This document shows positions 52,726 to 61,028 of a stretch of DNA of 64,000 bases, piece by piece (the stretch's first letter is position 1; each line of letters opens with the position of its first letter). Position numbers and translations under genes: made by a program. Source of the stretch: Caldilineaceae bacterium (lineage in GTDB: Bacteria > Chloroflexota > Anaerolineae > Caldilineales > Caldilineaceae); NCBI GenBank assembly GCA_958295845.1, contig OY282376.1:4353022-4417021 (forward strand), in the 5' to 3' direction. Below the pieces are notes generated by a model. The model had not been told where the DNA came from. It worked only from the letters and a program-made list of their open reading frames with translations, and ran no database searches.

Positions 52726-53211
52726 TCACCAGATGGGACCGCGGGGCGGTTCTCCCAGCCGCTTCAGGAGCAGGCTGTCCAATCCCCATGCGCGGCCGGA
52801 TTGGGTCAGGCCCGTGACCAGAGCGGAGACTGTGAGGAGCACGTAGGTCCAGATCCATTCCTGGCCGCCGAGGTAGGCGAGGAACAGATTGAAGAAGAAC
52901 AGTGCTGCACCGACAGCAGCCAGAGGCGTTAAGAGGCCGACCAGCAGCCCCAAGCCCAACAGAAGTTCTCCAACCAATTGGAAGACGGCGAACAGGCCGG
53001 GGACCTGGAGGATGGTGCCGTTAATTATTGCCCGGTAAAAGGCGGGGCCGCCGCCGTTGTCGTTGAAGAGGTAGTTGAAGAGGCCGACGATACCATCGCC
53101 CGTGTAGATCCCGTCTTGCAGGTTTTTGTACCAGGTGACTAGCAATATCACCCCGAGTGTAATGCGTAGAATGGCGACAGCCTGCCGCATTCTGTTTTCT
53201 ACCTGACCCAT
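52726..53211 (-). CDS. DoxX-family membrane protein
   Basis: The 161-residue product has four hydrophobic helices with RITLGVILLVTWYKNLQDGI, FQLVGELLLGLGLLVGLLTP and AALFFFNLFLAYLGGQEWIW, the DoxX/DoxD pattern. Family members include the membrane subunit of thiosulfate:quinone oxidoreductase. It is followed upstream on the same strand by a YeeE/YedE permease (41 bases away), and a second DoxX gene lies on the other side of that permease. Confidence 0.85.
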   Translation of the reverse strand: MGQVENRMRQAVAILRITLGVILLVTWYKNLQDGIYTGDGIVGLFNYLFNDNGGGPAFYRAIINGTILQVPGLFAVFQLVGELLLGLGLLVGLLTPLAAVGAALFFFNLFLAYLGGQEWIWTYVLLTVSALVTGLTQSGRAWGLDSLLLKRLGEPPRGPIW

Positions 53212-53252
53212 GTCATTACTCCTGTTCAGATCTTAAGACAGATCATCATTGA

Positions 53253-54284
53253 TCAGCCTGGCGAAACAGCGCCGGCGGATGTTCGATTCGGTTGCGGTTG
53301 TCGGGCGCTCAGCAGACCCACGGCGCGGTCGGTCAGAAATACGCCGAGCAGCATCGCCAGGGTCGTGGTGACGCTGCCCAGGCTGAGGAGGGGGACGCCT
53401 ACCAGTGAGTGGCCCAGGTTACAGCCGCCGGAGATGCCGGCGCCGACGCCCATTAGGAGACCGCCGGCGGCCAACTGTGAATAACGGGTGGGCGTTTCTC
53501 CCCTGGCCCAGAAGGTGCCGGCGCGGCGCGCGGCGATGAAGGAGCCGGGCAGCAGAGCAATCAGGGCTACGGGAATCCAGAGGTTTCCGGTTTCGGCGCC
53601 GCCCAGCAGGGACTCGTAAAGCGCGGTGGGAACGCGTGAAGTGCCGAAGGTGTAGTTGGCCCCGCCGGCGCGGGCGAGGAGCCAGGCCAGGCTGGTAAAG
53701 AGCCCGACGGATATGCCGAGGGGCAGCCACGACCAGTAGTCGCCGTGCGTGGGACGGGGGCTGCGCCAGAGAAATAGGGCCGCGGCCGCGAGCAGGAGGA
53801 CGAGCAGGCCGATCCCCAGTGGGGCGCCCAGCAGATTCAAGAGCGTCGTTGACATCTCGTTCGTGACCACGGGATTCTCATTCAACGCAGTGCGCAAAGG
53901 GTTGAGGGGCCCGCGCCAGGCGAGCAGGTCACCGATTGACCACGTTACAAGGCCGACAAGCGTGCCGAGCATGCCGTGGCCGAGTTTGTAGAAGATGCCG
54001 GTCACGCAGGTTGCGGCGATGACCATGCCGGCGCCGAAGATAAGGCCGCCGACGAGGTTGGCCTGCCAGGCCCAAGGGGCAATCCAGGGTGTGATCCAGC
54101 CGAGGGCGATCATGCCCTGCACGAGCGGGATGGCGATGAGCAGTGTCAGCAGATAGGCGCGGAGGAGGTTCAGTTGCGGCGGACGGCGGAAGAGGCCGCG
54201 CAGGGTACTATGGAAGCAGAAGTCGCCCCGTTCGATGAGGTAACCGAGCACTAATCCGGCGGCGAGAGCCAGCAGGATGGTCAT
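53253..54284 (-). CDS. YeeE/YedE (TsuA-like) thiosulfate-type transporter
   Basis: The 343-residue product has about nine helices and the three conserved cysteine sites of TsuA/YeeE: IERGDFCFHS at the N-terminus, ATCVTGIFYKLGHGM, and ISGGCNLGHSLVGVPLLSLG. In the known structure these relay thiosulfate through the membrane. Adjacent DoxX genes and an ABC ATPase suggest a sulfur-uptake or oxidation cassette. It ends in a Pro/Ser/Ala-rich tail. Confidence 0.9.
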   Translation of the reverse strand: MTILLALAAGLVLGYLIERGDFCFHSTLRGLFRRPPQLNLLRAYLLTLLIAIPLVQGMIALGWITPWIAPWAWQANLVGGLIFGAGMVIAATCVTGIFYKLGHGMLGTLVGLVTWSIGDLLAWRGPLNPLRTALNENPVVTNEMSTTLLNLLGAPLGIGLLVLLLAAAALFLWRSPRPTHGDYWSWLPLGISVGLFTSLAWLLARAGGANYTFGTSRVPTALYESLLGGAETGNLWIPVALIALLPGSFIAARRAGTFWARGETPTRYSQLAAGGLLMGVGAGISGGCNLGHSLVGVPLLSLGSVTTTLAMLLGVFLTDRAVGLLSARQPQPNRTSAGAVSPG

Positions 54285-54426
54285 TCGACAGCATTCCGGT
54301 AGCGGTCTTCAGTTCGCGGCTCTGGACGATGCCAGCCAACTGAAATCCGAAGGCGAATCGAGCTCTTCCGGCAGGACGGATGCCTGGCAGGAAGAGGGCG
54401 GCAGATAGATGGCACGCTAAAGAACC

Positions 54427-54879
54427 TTAGTTCCTTCTTCCCAGCCCATCCAGGCCCCAGACGCGACCGGCGCCGGTGACAAAGAATAGGCCGTGCCACA
54501 TAGCGAGCATGGCGTAGCTCCATGGCCATTCGCCGGGCACTTCCAGGAGGCCGATACCAAGGTTCAAGGAGAGGCCCAAGCCGAGAAGCGCGCCGAGGCG
54601 GGTGAATGCGCCGGTCAGAAGGCTAAGGCCAACGGCTAGCTCCGTGAGGAAGATCAGCCAGGCGAAGAGCGTAAAGTTGGGCAGTACGATCTGCTCGACG
54701 AATAGGCCGTAGAGGGGGAAGGCGGCATGGGCTACTTCGAGCTGCAGCCAGTCTATGAGGCCGCGGCCCTCTGCGGGCATGAAATCGGGCGGCAGTTTCC
54801 AGCGCAGAGAGAAAAGCCATAGGACACCGATGATGGCGCGGGCTGCGGCGATGGGCCACAGGGGCGCTCTCACGTTCAT
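54427..54879 (-). CDS. DoxX-family membrane protein (second copy)
   Basis: The 150-residue product begins APLWPIAAARAIIGVLWLFS with LRWKLPPDF, and contains FAWLIFLTELAVGLSLLTGA and GEWPWSYAMLAMWHGLFFVT, four helices in DoxX style. It differs clearly from the other DoxX protein, so it is not a recent duplicate. Its ATG overlaps the ABC ATPase stop by four bases (ATGA), which implies co-translation with that ATPase. Confidence 0.82.
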   Translation of the reverse strand: MNVRAPLWPIAAARAIIGVLWLFSLRWKLPPDFMPAEGRGLIDWLQLEVAHAAFPLYGLFVEQIVLPNFTLFAWLIFLTELAVGLSLLTGAFTRLGALLGLGLSLNLGIGLLEVPGEWPWSYAMLAMWHGLFFVTGAGRVWGLDGLGRRN

Positions 54880-55919
54880 TGGCCGTTCTCGACGGGCAGT
54901 AGATGAATACGTTCGCGAGGCAGATGCAGGATGATTTCTTCGCCGCGACTGAAGCGCTGGTAGGGGGTCACGGTCAACTGCAACTGGGTGTCGCTGATAC
55001 CGGCGCCGCAGCGGGCGACCAGGCCGTGAAAGCTGTAGGACTCGACCATACCGACCAGGTTATTGTGGCCGTTTTCTCCGACTTCAACGGCTTCGGGGCG
55101 GATTGTTACGAGCACGTCGCCGTCGGGTCTTTCGGAGTCGTCCACTTCGAGGGGTCCGAGATCGGTGTCGACGATGCGACCGCGCTTGAAACCGGGCAGA
55201 AAGTTGTTGCCTCCGAAGAAGCGAGCCACATCGCTGTCGACGGGGCGTTCGAAGAAGCTGCGGGGTTCGCCGGTCTGGCGCACGGCGCCCTGCATAAGGA
55301 GGCAGATGCGGTCGGCGACGGCGACGGCGTCGGCCTGATCGTGGGTGACGAAGATCATGGTGATGCCGGCCTGTTGCTGGAGGGTGCGGATTATACCGCG
55401 CAGATCCTCGCGCAGGCTTGGCTCCAGGCTGCTGAGCGGTTCATCCAGCAGGAGCACGCGGGGTTGGATGACGAGCGCCCTGGCGAGGGCGACGCGCTGG
55501 CGCTGGCCGCCGGACAGCTCGTCGGGCCGGCGGTCCTCATAGCCGGCCAGTTGCACGGCAGCGAGAGCCTGGGCCACTTTGCGGCGGATCGTACCAGCAT
55601 CGATCCGCCGCATCCTGAGGCCGAAAGCGACATTTGCGCCCACGTCCATAAAGGGGAATAGGGCATGTTCCTGGAAGACCATGACTGCGCCGCGTTTCTC
55701 GGGGGGCACATCGAGCACGGTGCGCTCGTCGAAGCGGATATCTCCTTCAGTGGGACGCAGGAGCCCGGCGATGGCGCGCAGGATGGTGGTCTTTCCGCTG
55801 CCTGACGGGCCCAGCAGAACCATCAGCTCGCCCTGCGCGACGGTCAAAGAGACGTCGTGCAGGACGGCTGGGCCTGCATGGAAGGCCAGGGAAAGGTTGT
55901 GCAGCGAGACAGTGGTCAT
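54876..55919 (-). CDS. ABC transporter ATPase with TOBE domain (CysA/PotA type)
   Basis: The 347-residue product has Walker A LLGPSGSGKTTILRAIAG near residue 40, Q-loop VMVFQEHALFPF, signature DELSGGQRQRVALARAL, Walker B VLLLDEPLSSL and H-loop FVTHDQADAV, then a TOBE domain (DVLVTIRPEAVEV). This is the MOI/spermidine-sulfate-iron type. The nearest permeases (57185-58693) are of the polar-amino-acid type, which normally use short ATPases, so its partner is uncertain. It is coupled to a DoxX gene. Confidence 0.9.
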   Translation of the reverse strand: MTTVSLHNLSLAFHAGPAVLHDVSLTVAQGELMVLLGPSGSGKTTILRAIAGLLRPTEGDIRFDERTVLDVPPEKRGAVMVFQEHALFPFMDVGANVAFGLRMRRIDAGTIRRKVAQALAAVQLAGYEDRRPDELSGGQRQRVALARALVIQPRVLLLDEPLSSLEPSLREDLRGIIRTLQQQAGITMIFVTHDQADAVAVADRICLLMQGAVRQTGEPRSFFERPVDSDVARFFGGNNFLPGFKRGRIVDTDLGPLEVDDSERPDGDVLVTIRPEAVEVGENGHNNLVGMVESYSFHGLVARCGAGISDTQLQLTVTPYQRFSRGEEIILHLPRERIHLLPVENGQ

Positions 55920-56021
55920 TGTTTGACTGCTACTCTTGATCTGCGGTCGCGGGCCCTTCTTGGCACGGGTTCCGGTCGCGGCGACCGCAAGCTGACCAGA
56001 ACCAGGAACCGGGTATACGGT

Positions 56022-56873
56022 TTATTCCGGCCAGACCTCCATCTGTCCTCCTAAGGGCAGTTGGATCTGCGCGTCAGGGCCTTCGAACCAACGGGCGTAG
56101 ATCTCGTGGTACTGGCCAGACTTCCACAGCTCCTGGAGGGCGTAGTTGACCTGATCGCGCCAGGTGGACTGGTTGTTGGGCACGCCGATGCCGAATTGGA
56201 CGGGATTGTGTCCGCCGGGCAAAAGCTCAAGCGCGGGGTCGCCGGCAGCGAGCGCCAACATGGTGATGTTGTCTTCTGTGTAGCCTTCGACGGCGCCGTC
56301 ACGGAGGGCCTGCATGGCGGCGAGCTTGTCGCTGAATTCGACGATTTCGGGAGCCGGGCCACCGTGAGCCTCGCTGTAGGCGATCCAAGAGGGGATGGCG
56401 GAGCTACCGGCGTTGGCGGCCACTTTCAAGCCCATCAACTCATCGATGGAAGTATATTCGCCGGTACGAACGAGAAAGGACTGATTGTCCCAGAAGTAGG
56501 TGATGCTGAAGTCGATGGCGTTGTCGCGTTTGCGGGTGTGGTTCATGCTGGCGATCGATATGTCGACGCGCCCTTCCTGGAGGAAGCTTATGCGGGTCGT
56601 GCCGTCGACGACGATCAGTTCCGGTTCCAGGCCGAGTTGGGCGGCCATGGCGTGGGCCAGATCGACGTCGAAGCCAACCCACTCACCGTCTTCGGTGACA
56701 AAGCTCAGCGGAGGATTATCGTTGCGCACACCGATGCGCACGGTCCCGCGAGCGGATATTTCATCGGCAAGAGAGAGAGTTTCGCCGGCTGGCATAGCAG
56801 GAATCGCCTGGCAGGCGGCCAGCAGCAGGGCGACGAGTAGGACAGCGAGGGAAAGTTGCGTTGCATTCTTCAT
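56022..56873 (-). CDS. Polar amino-acid ABC transporter substrate-binding lipoprotein
   Basis: The 283-residue product starts with a lipoprotein signal (AVLLVALLLAACQA) and is an SBP_bac_3 protein: GTVRIGVRNDNPPLSF, GEWVGFDVDLAHAMAAQLGL, GRVDISIASMNHTRKRDNAI and LKVAANAGSSAIPSW. It binds an amino acid or similar polar ligand at the cell surface. Two membrane permeases of the same family lie upstream on the same strand. Start ATG follows AAGGAGAAACATTCA. Confidence 0.92.
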   Translation of the reverse strand: MKNATQLSLAVLLVALLLAACQAIPAMPAGETLSLADEISARGTVRIGVRNDNPPLSFVTEDGEWVGFDVDLAHAMAAQLGLEPELIVVDGTTRISFLQEGRVDISIASMNHTRKRDNAIDFSITYFWDNQSFLVRTGEYTSIDELMGLKVAANAGSSAIPSWIAYSEAHGGPAPEIVEFSDKLAAMQALRDGAVEGYTEDNITMLALAAGDPALELLPGGHNPVQFGIGVPNNQSTWRDQVNYALQELWKSGQYHEIYARWFEGPDAQIQLPLGGQMEVWPE

Positions 56874-56894
56874 TGAATGTTTCTCCTTGGTGGA

Positions 56895-56924
56895 AGTGTA
56901 TCAGATGGCAGCCAAGTTCGACAA
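56895..56924 (-). promoter_or_regulatory. Candidate promoter of the substrate-binding protein gene
   Basis: On the minus strand TTGTCG (56919-56924) and TACACT (56895-56900) are 18 bases apart, 22 bases before the start codon, and the gene's ribosome-binding site follows. This fits a sigma-70-type promoter and would give the receptor gene extra expression. Confidence 0.5.
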
Positions 56925-57184
56925 AATCGGCGGGGAATCCTGGATACGCACTGCTTAGCGCCGCAGTCATTACTTTGAACCGGCTGAGCTATCGTAGTTG
57001 AATTGGCACCAGCAGCGTATTCGTTAGATCGTAACACAAATGGGAGCAGAATAAATGTAAGCAATGGTACTTAATGGTACTCAATTGTACTGCAATATTT
57101 CTGCGGAGAAACGGCATCACAGGTCTTGTTCAAGGGCATTTCCATGCGGACGGTTCGGGTGTAAGCCGCCAAGGTGGGCCTTCT
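56925..57184. other. Gene-free interval with 10-bp tandem repeat
   Basis: No open frame is convincing. At 57061-57090 three ten-base units share NNAATGGTAC or a close variant (GCAATGGTAC, TTAATGGTAC, TCAATTGTAC). The stretch 57030-57100 is AT-rich relative to its surroundings. Ten bases is one DNA turn, so the units would face the same side of the helix. Confidence 0.6.
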
Positions 57185-57907
57185 TCAGTAGCTAAAAAAT
57201 GAATGGGCGAGATCCGATGGCCGGCTGCGCCGTTCCCAACGTTGGGAGAGGCGGGAGAGGGTGAAGGCGAGGACGAAATAGAGTACGCCAACAAAGGTAT
57301 ACATGGTGACCCAGTACGGTGCGTTGGTGACATCGGCGCCAAGCGCCATGCGGGCGACGGTCATCACTTCGGCGACACCGATTACGACGACGACGGAGGT
57401 GTCTTTGAAGAGACTTATGGCCTGGCCGGTAAAGGCGGGCAGCATGACGCGGAGGGCGTAACGCAGCTTGACCAGGATGTAGACCTGGCGGGGGCGGCTG
57501 CCCATGAGGCGGGCGGACTCCACGAGTTCCGGTGGAACGGCGGCGAGCCCGGCGCGCAGGATTTCGGCCTGATAGGCGCTGGAATAGAGTGCCAGGGCGA
57601 CAAGTGCAGAAGTGCGGGGACTCCAGTTGAGTCCGAAGCGTACGCCGCCGACGCCCTGATGGACGAGAACCAGCAGCAGGATCAGCGGAATGCCGCGGAA
57701 GAACTCGACGTAGGCGACGGCGCACCATCGGAGCGGGCGCAAGCGTGACCGTTCGGCGCTGCTGACGGGGATGGCGAGAGCGAAGCCGACTGCCACGGCC
57801 AGGACGGCGAGGATGAGGCTGAGGAAGAGCCCACCGGGCCGCTGGCCAGAGAAACCGAACAGAAGGGCAGGCAGTTTTTCGATGAGGAAAGAAATATGGT
57901 CATTCAT
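57185..57907 (-). CDS. Polar amino-acid ABC transporter permease
   Basis: The 240-residue product has five to six helices and the HisM/GlnP-type blocks VAYVEFFRGIPLILLLVLVH, SSAYQAEILRAGLAAVPPEL, the EAA loop ESARLMGSRPRQVYILVKL and LFKDTSVVVVIGVAEVM. It forms the channel with the permease encoded next to it. Start ATG overlaps nothing; a 14-bp repeat lies between the two permease genes. Confidence 0.92.
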   Translation of the reverse strand: MNDHISFLIEKLPALLFGFSGQRPGGLFLSLILAVLAVAVGFALAIPVSSAERSRLRPLRWCAVAYVEFFRGIPLILLLVLVHQGVGGVRFGLNWSPRTSALVALALYSSAYQAEILRAGLAAVPPELVESARLMGSRPRQVYILVKLRYALRVMLPAFTGQAISLFKDTSVVVVIGVAEVMTVARMALGADVTNAPYWVTMYTFVGVLYFVLAFTLSRLSQRWERRSRPSDLAHSFFSY

Positions 57908-57914
57908 CAGCGGT

Positions 57915-57949
57915 CAGGTTCAGTGTGGCAGGTTCAGTGTGGCAGGTTC
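57915..57949. repeat. 14-bp tandem repeat between permease genes
   Basis: CAGGTTCAGTGTGG occurs twice in tandem (57915-57928 and 57929-57942) followed by a partial third copy CAGGTTC. The unit is two heptamers long (CAGGTTC, AGTGTGG). Confidence 0.85.
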
Positions 57950-57964
57950 GGAGGAAAGGCATTG

Positions 57965-58693
57965 TCAGCCTCCGGCGACGAGCCATTGCTTCTCTACCCA
58001 GCGCAGCAGGCCGGAAAAGGCAAAGGCGAGCAGCAGATAAACGACGGCGGCGAGCATCAGGAATTCGAGCGCCAGGAAAGTTCGGGTAATCGCGGTCTGG
58101 GCGCTGTGAAAGAATTCGGGCGTGGCGACAAAGGCGGCCAGCGCGGTGTTTTTGAGATGGTGGATGAGGCGGGTCGAGATGGCCGGGAATGCGGTACGGA
58201 GGCCCTGGGGCAGCAGGACCTTCCAGAAGAGTTTCAGGCGCGAAGCGCCAAGTGTGCGGGCGGCGTCAACGTGTTGTTGGGGGATGGCGCCGACGCCGGC
58301 GCGGAAGAGCTCTGCGAGGTAGGCGCTGGTATTGAGGACCAGGGCCACGCCTGCGGCGAGCGTGTAGTAGGGCAGGGAGAGCCCGCTCCAACTACTGAGC
58401 CAGTTGAGAATGGCGTTATCGAAGAAGAGGGAGCGCCGCAGCTCGAGCGGGAAGAGATTGGGCAGGGCAAAGGCCCAGATGATCATTAGGACAAGGGCGG
58501 GCAGGTTGCGGTGCGTCTCGACATGGAGAACGGCGAGGCCGGCGGCGAAGCGGTTACCGGAGATGCGCATCGTCCCGGCGGCGACGCCGATGACGAGGGC
58601 GAGCGCGGCGGTGACTGCGGTCAGGACGACGGTCAGGAGGAGGCCCTGCAGGAGCAGGTTGAGGAGGTCGGGCGTGAGCCAGTCTGGAGTCAT
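57965..58693 (-). CDS. Polar amino-acid ABC transporter permease (second subunit)
   Basis: The 242-residue product has GLLLTVVLTAVTAALALVIG, the family block VLHVETHRNLPALVLMIIWA, NTSAYLAELFRAGVGAIPQQ and the EAA loop DAARTLGASRLKLFWKVLLP. Together with the neighbouring permease it makes the heterodimeric channel. Its ATG overlaps the upstream methyltransferase stop by four bases (ATGA), so the methyltransferase is part of the same transcript. Confidence 0.92.
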   Translation of the reverse strand: MTPDWLTPDLLNLLLQGLLLTVVLTAVTAALALVIGVAAGTMRISGNRFAAGLAVLHVETHRNLPALVLMIIWAFALPNLFPLELRRSLFFDNAILNWLSSWSGLSLPYYTLAAGVALVLNTSAYLAELFRAGVGAIPQQHVDAARTLGASRLKLFWKVLLPQGLRTAFPAISTRLIHHLKNTALAAFVATPEFFHSAQTAITRTFLALEFLMLAAVVYLLLAFAFSGLLRWVEKQWLVAGG

Positions 58694-59421
58694 TTGGCGC
58701 AGATGAAGAGCATGACGGGGCTGGCACCGGCCAGGTCGTCGAACGTGTAGCCGTCGTAGCTCTCGAGGATCTGCAACCCGGCCGCTGAAAGGAGACCGGT
58801 GACATCTTGCCGGGTGAAGAGGCGGTAGCGCAGATGGTAGTTCTGTGCGCCTTCGGGGGAGACGATGTTGAACTGTTCGGTGACGATGCCGGTTTCGGCG
58901 TCGTGGCTGCGGTCGATCTGGGCGTAGCTCGTGTCGCTGCCGAAGCGGTCGGATGGTTTGAGCGCGTCGAGAGCGGGTTGTTTTTGCGGGAGTTCGAGAG
59001 CGAGGCGGCCGCCGTCTTTCAGGGAGTTGAAAACGGATGTAAGCAGGCCGCGGTTGTCTTCGTTCGAAGCGGGGGGGACCTGTCCGAGTGTTGTGAAGAG
59101 GCAGATGGCGGCGTCGAAAGGTTCGACAGGGAAATAGCCTTCGGCGGCGACGTGCTGAAAGTCGACATCGACGGCGGCCTCTTGCGCATTATCGCGGGCG
59201 GCCCTGATCATGGCGGCGGCGGGGTCGATGCCGAGGACAGTGTAGTTGCGGCGGGCCAGCTCGACGCTGTGGCGGCCGAAGCCGCAGCCGACGTCGAGGA
59301 CGCGTGCGGCAGGGGCGAGCGGCAGGGCGTCGACCAGGAAGTCGATCTCTTGCCGAGTTCGTTCGGCAGTCAGCAGGGGATGGCGGAGGAAGGGGGAGCC
59401 GTCCGAGAAGAAGTCATTCAA
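58690..59421 (-). CDS. Class I SAM-dependent methyltransferase
   Basis: The 243-residue product has motif I RVLDVGCGFGRHSVELARRN, motif II YTVLGIDPAAAMIRAARD, the Asp block DVDFQHVAAEG and FDAAICLFTTLGQVP, then SLKDGGRLALELPQ. The substrate is unknown; the C-terminal YHLRYRLFTRQDVTGLLSAA fits small-molecule methyltransferases. It is translationally coupled to the amino-acid permease gene, so an amino-acid-derived substrate is possible. Confidence 0.9.
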   Translation of the reverse strand: MNDFFSDGSPFLRHPLLTAERTRQEIDFLVDALPLAPAARVLDVGCGFGRHSVELARRNYTVLGIDPAAAMIRAARDNAQEAAVDVDFQHVAAEGYFPVEPFDAAICLFTTLGQVPPASNEDNRGLLTSVFNSLKDGGRLALELPQKQPALDALKPSDRFGSDTSYAQIDRSHDAETGIVTEQFNIVSPEGAQNYHLRYRLFTRQDVTGLLSAAGLQILESYDGYTFDDLAGASPVMLFICAK

Positions 59422-59502
59422 CTTTCAGTTCCCGGCAGCTGCGTCATCCGGAGGTGCGTGTAGGGCCCCACTCACGGTGGGGATGTACTTATTGCGCTTT
59501 TG

Positions 59503-60402
59503 TCACAACGTATCGCGCACGTCGAGCATCGGCAGATCCTGGCGTTCGAGGTCGTAGAGCGCTTCGAAGGGGATGGCGGCGTCGGCGGCGTCAGCGGCTT
59601 CAGCCCAGCCTTCGACCCATTCGCGCTCGATACCGTCGACATCATCGACGACGCGGAGGCGGTCGATATCGTATGTCTCTTTGAGCTGCTTCATCTCGGC
59701 GGCGACGCTTTCCGGTGACCGTTGACGGAAGGACTGGCCGTGAACGGAATCCTGGCACCAGTCGCAGCCGTAGGGGCAGCCGCGTGAGGTGGAGATGGTG
59801 AGGGAGGAGTAGCCATTTTCTTCGCGCCAGGTGTCGAGGTAGCGGTCCATGTCGATGAGGTCACGGGCGGGAAGGGGCAGTTCGTCCAGGTTTTCGACGG
59901 GGGGCCGCGGCTGGTTTACGACGGATTTGCCGTCGGCGTCGCGGAAGGCGATGCCCGGTTCACGCGCCAGCAGTTCAGGCGCGAGGGGACCTGCGTCGAT
60001 GAGCCGGAGCAGCGCGTCGAGAGTTTGCTCGCCCTCATGGTGGACGACCATATCTACCTGGGAGAACTGCAGATAGTAGGCGGGATCCTTGGTCGGGTCG
60101 GGGCCGCCGAGGATGGTCAGAGTGCCAGCGGCTTTGGTTTCGGCGGCCAAGGCGAGTGCCATGTCGCGCAGGGGCAAGACGGCCGAGATGCCGACCAGGT
60201 CGGGCTTTTCGGCGGCCAGCCGTGCGGAGAAGGCGCTAACATCGTCTTCGAATGTGCCGTCGAAAACGGCGACTTCGTGGCCCTGGGCGCGTACGTAGCC
60301 GGCCAGGTAGAGAAGGCCGAGCGGGAAGTAGGGGCTTTTGAGGGCCTGTTCTTCCGGATTCAGATAGAGAAAGAGTGGGTGAACGAGAAGTATTTTTGCC
60401 AT
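59503..60402 (-). CDS. Short B12-binding/radical SAM protein
   Basis: Residues 1-160 form a Rossmann-like cobalamin-binding region (KILLVHPLFLYLNPEEQ, GHEVAVFDGTFEDDV, TILGGPDPTKDPAYY); the DxHxxG cobalamin signature is not obvious. The radical SAM motif is C209, C213, C216 in TSRGCPYGCDWCQDSV. Only about 80 residues follow, so most of the TIM barrel and any C-terminal domain of typical 450-600-residue relatives are missing. The ORF closes with a clean stop. It may be a compact variant or a truncated gene. A good promoter lies 66 bases upstream. Confidence 0.82.
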   Translation of the reverse strand: MAKILLVHPLFLYLNPEEQALKSPYFPLGLLYLAGYVRAQGHEVAVFDGTFEDDVSAFSARLAAEKPDLVGISAVLPLRDMALALAAETKAAGTLTILGGPDPTKDPAYYLQFSQVDMVVHHEGEQTLDALLRLIDAGPLAPELLAREPGIAFRDADGKSVVNQPRPPVENLDELPLPARDLIDMDRYLDTWREENGYSSLTISTSRGCPYGCDWCQDSVHGQSFRQRSPESVAAEMKQLKETYDIDRLRVVDDVDGIEREWVEGWAEAADAADAAIPFEALYDLERQDLPMLDVRDTL

Positions 60403-60467
60403 TAGTCTGGCTTTCTGTCTACAGTGGGCTGTTTTTGCGTTGGGCCGTCCACTTAGGGCCGGGGGTG

Positions 60468-60497
60468 ATTATACACTGTGCGGCGTCGCCTGTCTAA
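60468..60497 (-). promoter_or_regulatory. Strong sigma-70-type promoter of the radical SAM gene
   Basis: On the minus strand TTAGAC (60492-60497) and TATAAT (60468-60473) are 18 bases apart, and the radical SAM ATG begins 66 bases downstream. The -10 box is a perfect consensus. Confidence 0.7.
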
Positions 60498-60639
60498 GGA
60501 AGAAGTGCGGGCCGACTGAACTCATTTCGGACGTTATTGTATTCCCCGCAGGACGCCTACAAGGCGTGTCCTACTCGATTCAGGCAGAAAAGCGAGGCCT
60601 TGGCCAGATGCGATACAGTTGTCTTGGGTTGGAACTGTT

Positions 60640-60699
60640 CATGTCTGCAAATGTCGCGCCATGTCTACAAATGTCGCGCTAAGTATACGTATGTCGCGC
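60640..60699. repeat. 20-bp tandem repeat, three copies (module A)
   Basis: Three 20-base units, CATGTCTGCAAATGTCGCGC, a copy differing at one base, and a third diverged copy ending TATGTCGCGC, lie head to tail. The unit is itself two related decamers. Because 20 is not a multiple of three, it is unlikely to be coding. Confidence 0.9.
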
Positions 60700-60988
60700 C
60701 GAAACAAACTTTTTTTGCTGAGATGTTTGACTTTGCGAATTGTTCCTCGCCGTCTTTGGACAGTTGAGGGCAGTCAGATCTTAGCAAATCAGTGACCTAC
60801 GGCTGCCTTCTTCTGTTTTCGGCATTTCTTCTGGCAGGAGACATGACTTGCCCAAGCCAGTTTCATTTCTGTTTCGTCAGAATGCGGTCAGTATTATAGC
60901 ACATGAAGGGCGCCCACAGGGGGTACCTATTCGATTCAGGCAGCCTTACGGGGCATTGAAAAAATTCAAGGCAATTGTCCTCGGTCAG

Positions 60989-61028
60989 GTCGATCCAAGT
61001 CGATCTAAGTCGATCTAAGTCGATCCAG
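60989..61028. repeat. 10-bp tandem repeat, four copies (module B)
   Basis: Four 10-base units, GTCGATCCAA, GTCGATCTAA, GTCGATCTAA and GTCGATCCAG, lie head to tail and are followed by GTCAG. It occupies the same place in module B as the 20-bp array in module A. Confidence 0.9.

Noticed and set aside
60440..60682. 80-codon plus-strand frame in the repeat island
   Set aside because: It runs through a promoter and the start of the 20-bp array; no start signal and no resemblance to a protein.
60640..60699. Terminal repeat cluster of an IS21-like element
   Set aside because: Multiple 20-bp terminal repeats are typical of IS21 ends, but there is no matching inverted cluster and no transposase remnant in the window.
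60640..61028. Possible CRISPR array
   Set aside because: Units are 10 or 20 bases in direct tandem without spacers, and no cas genes lie nearby.
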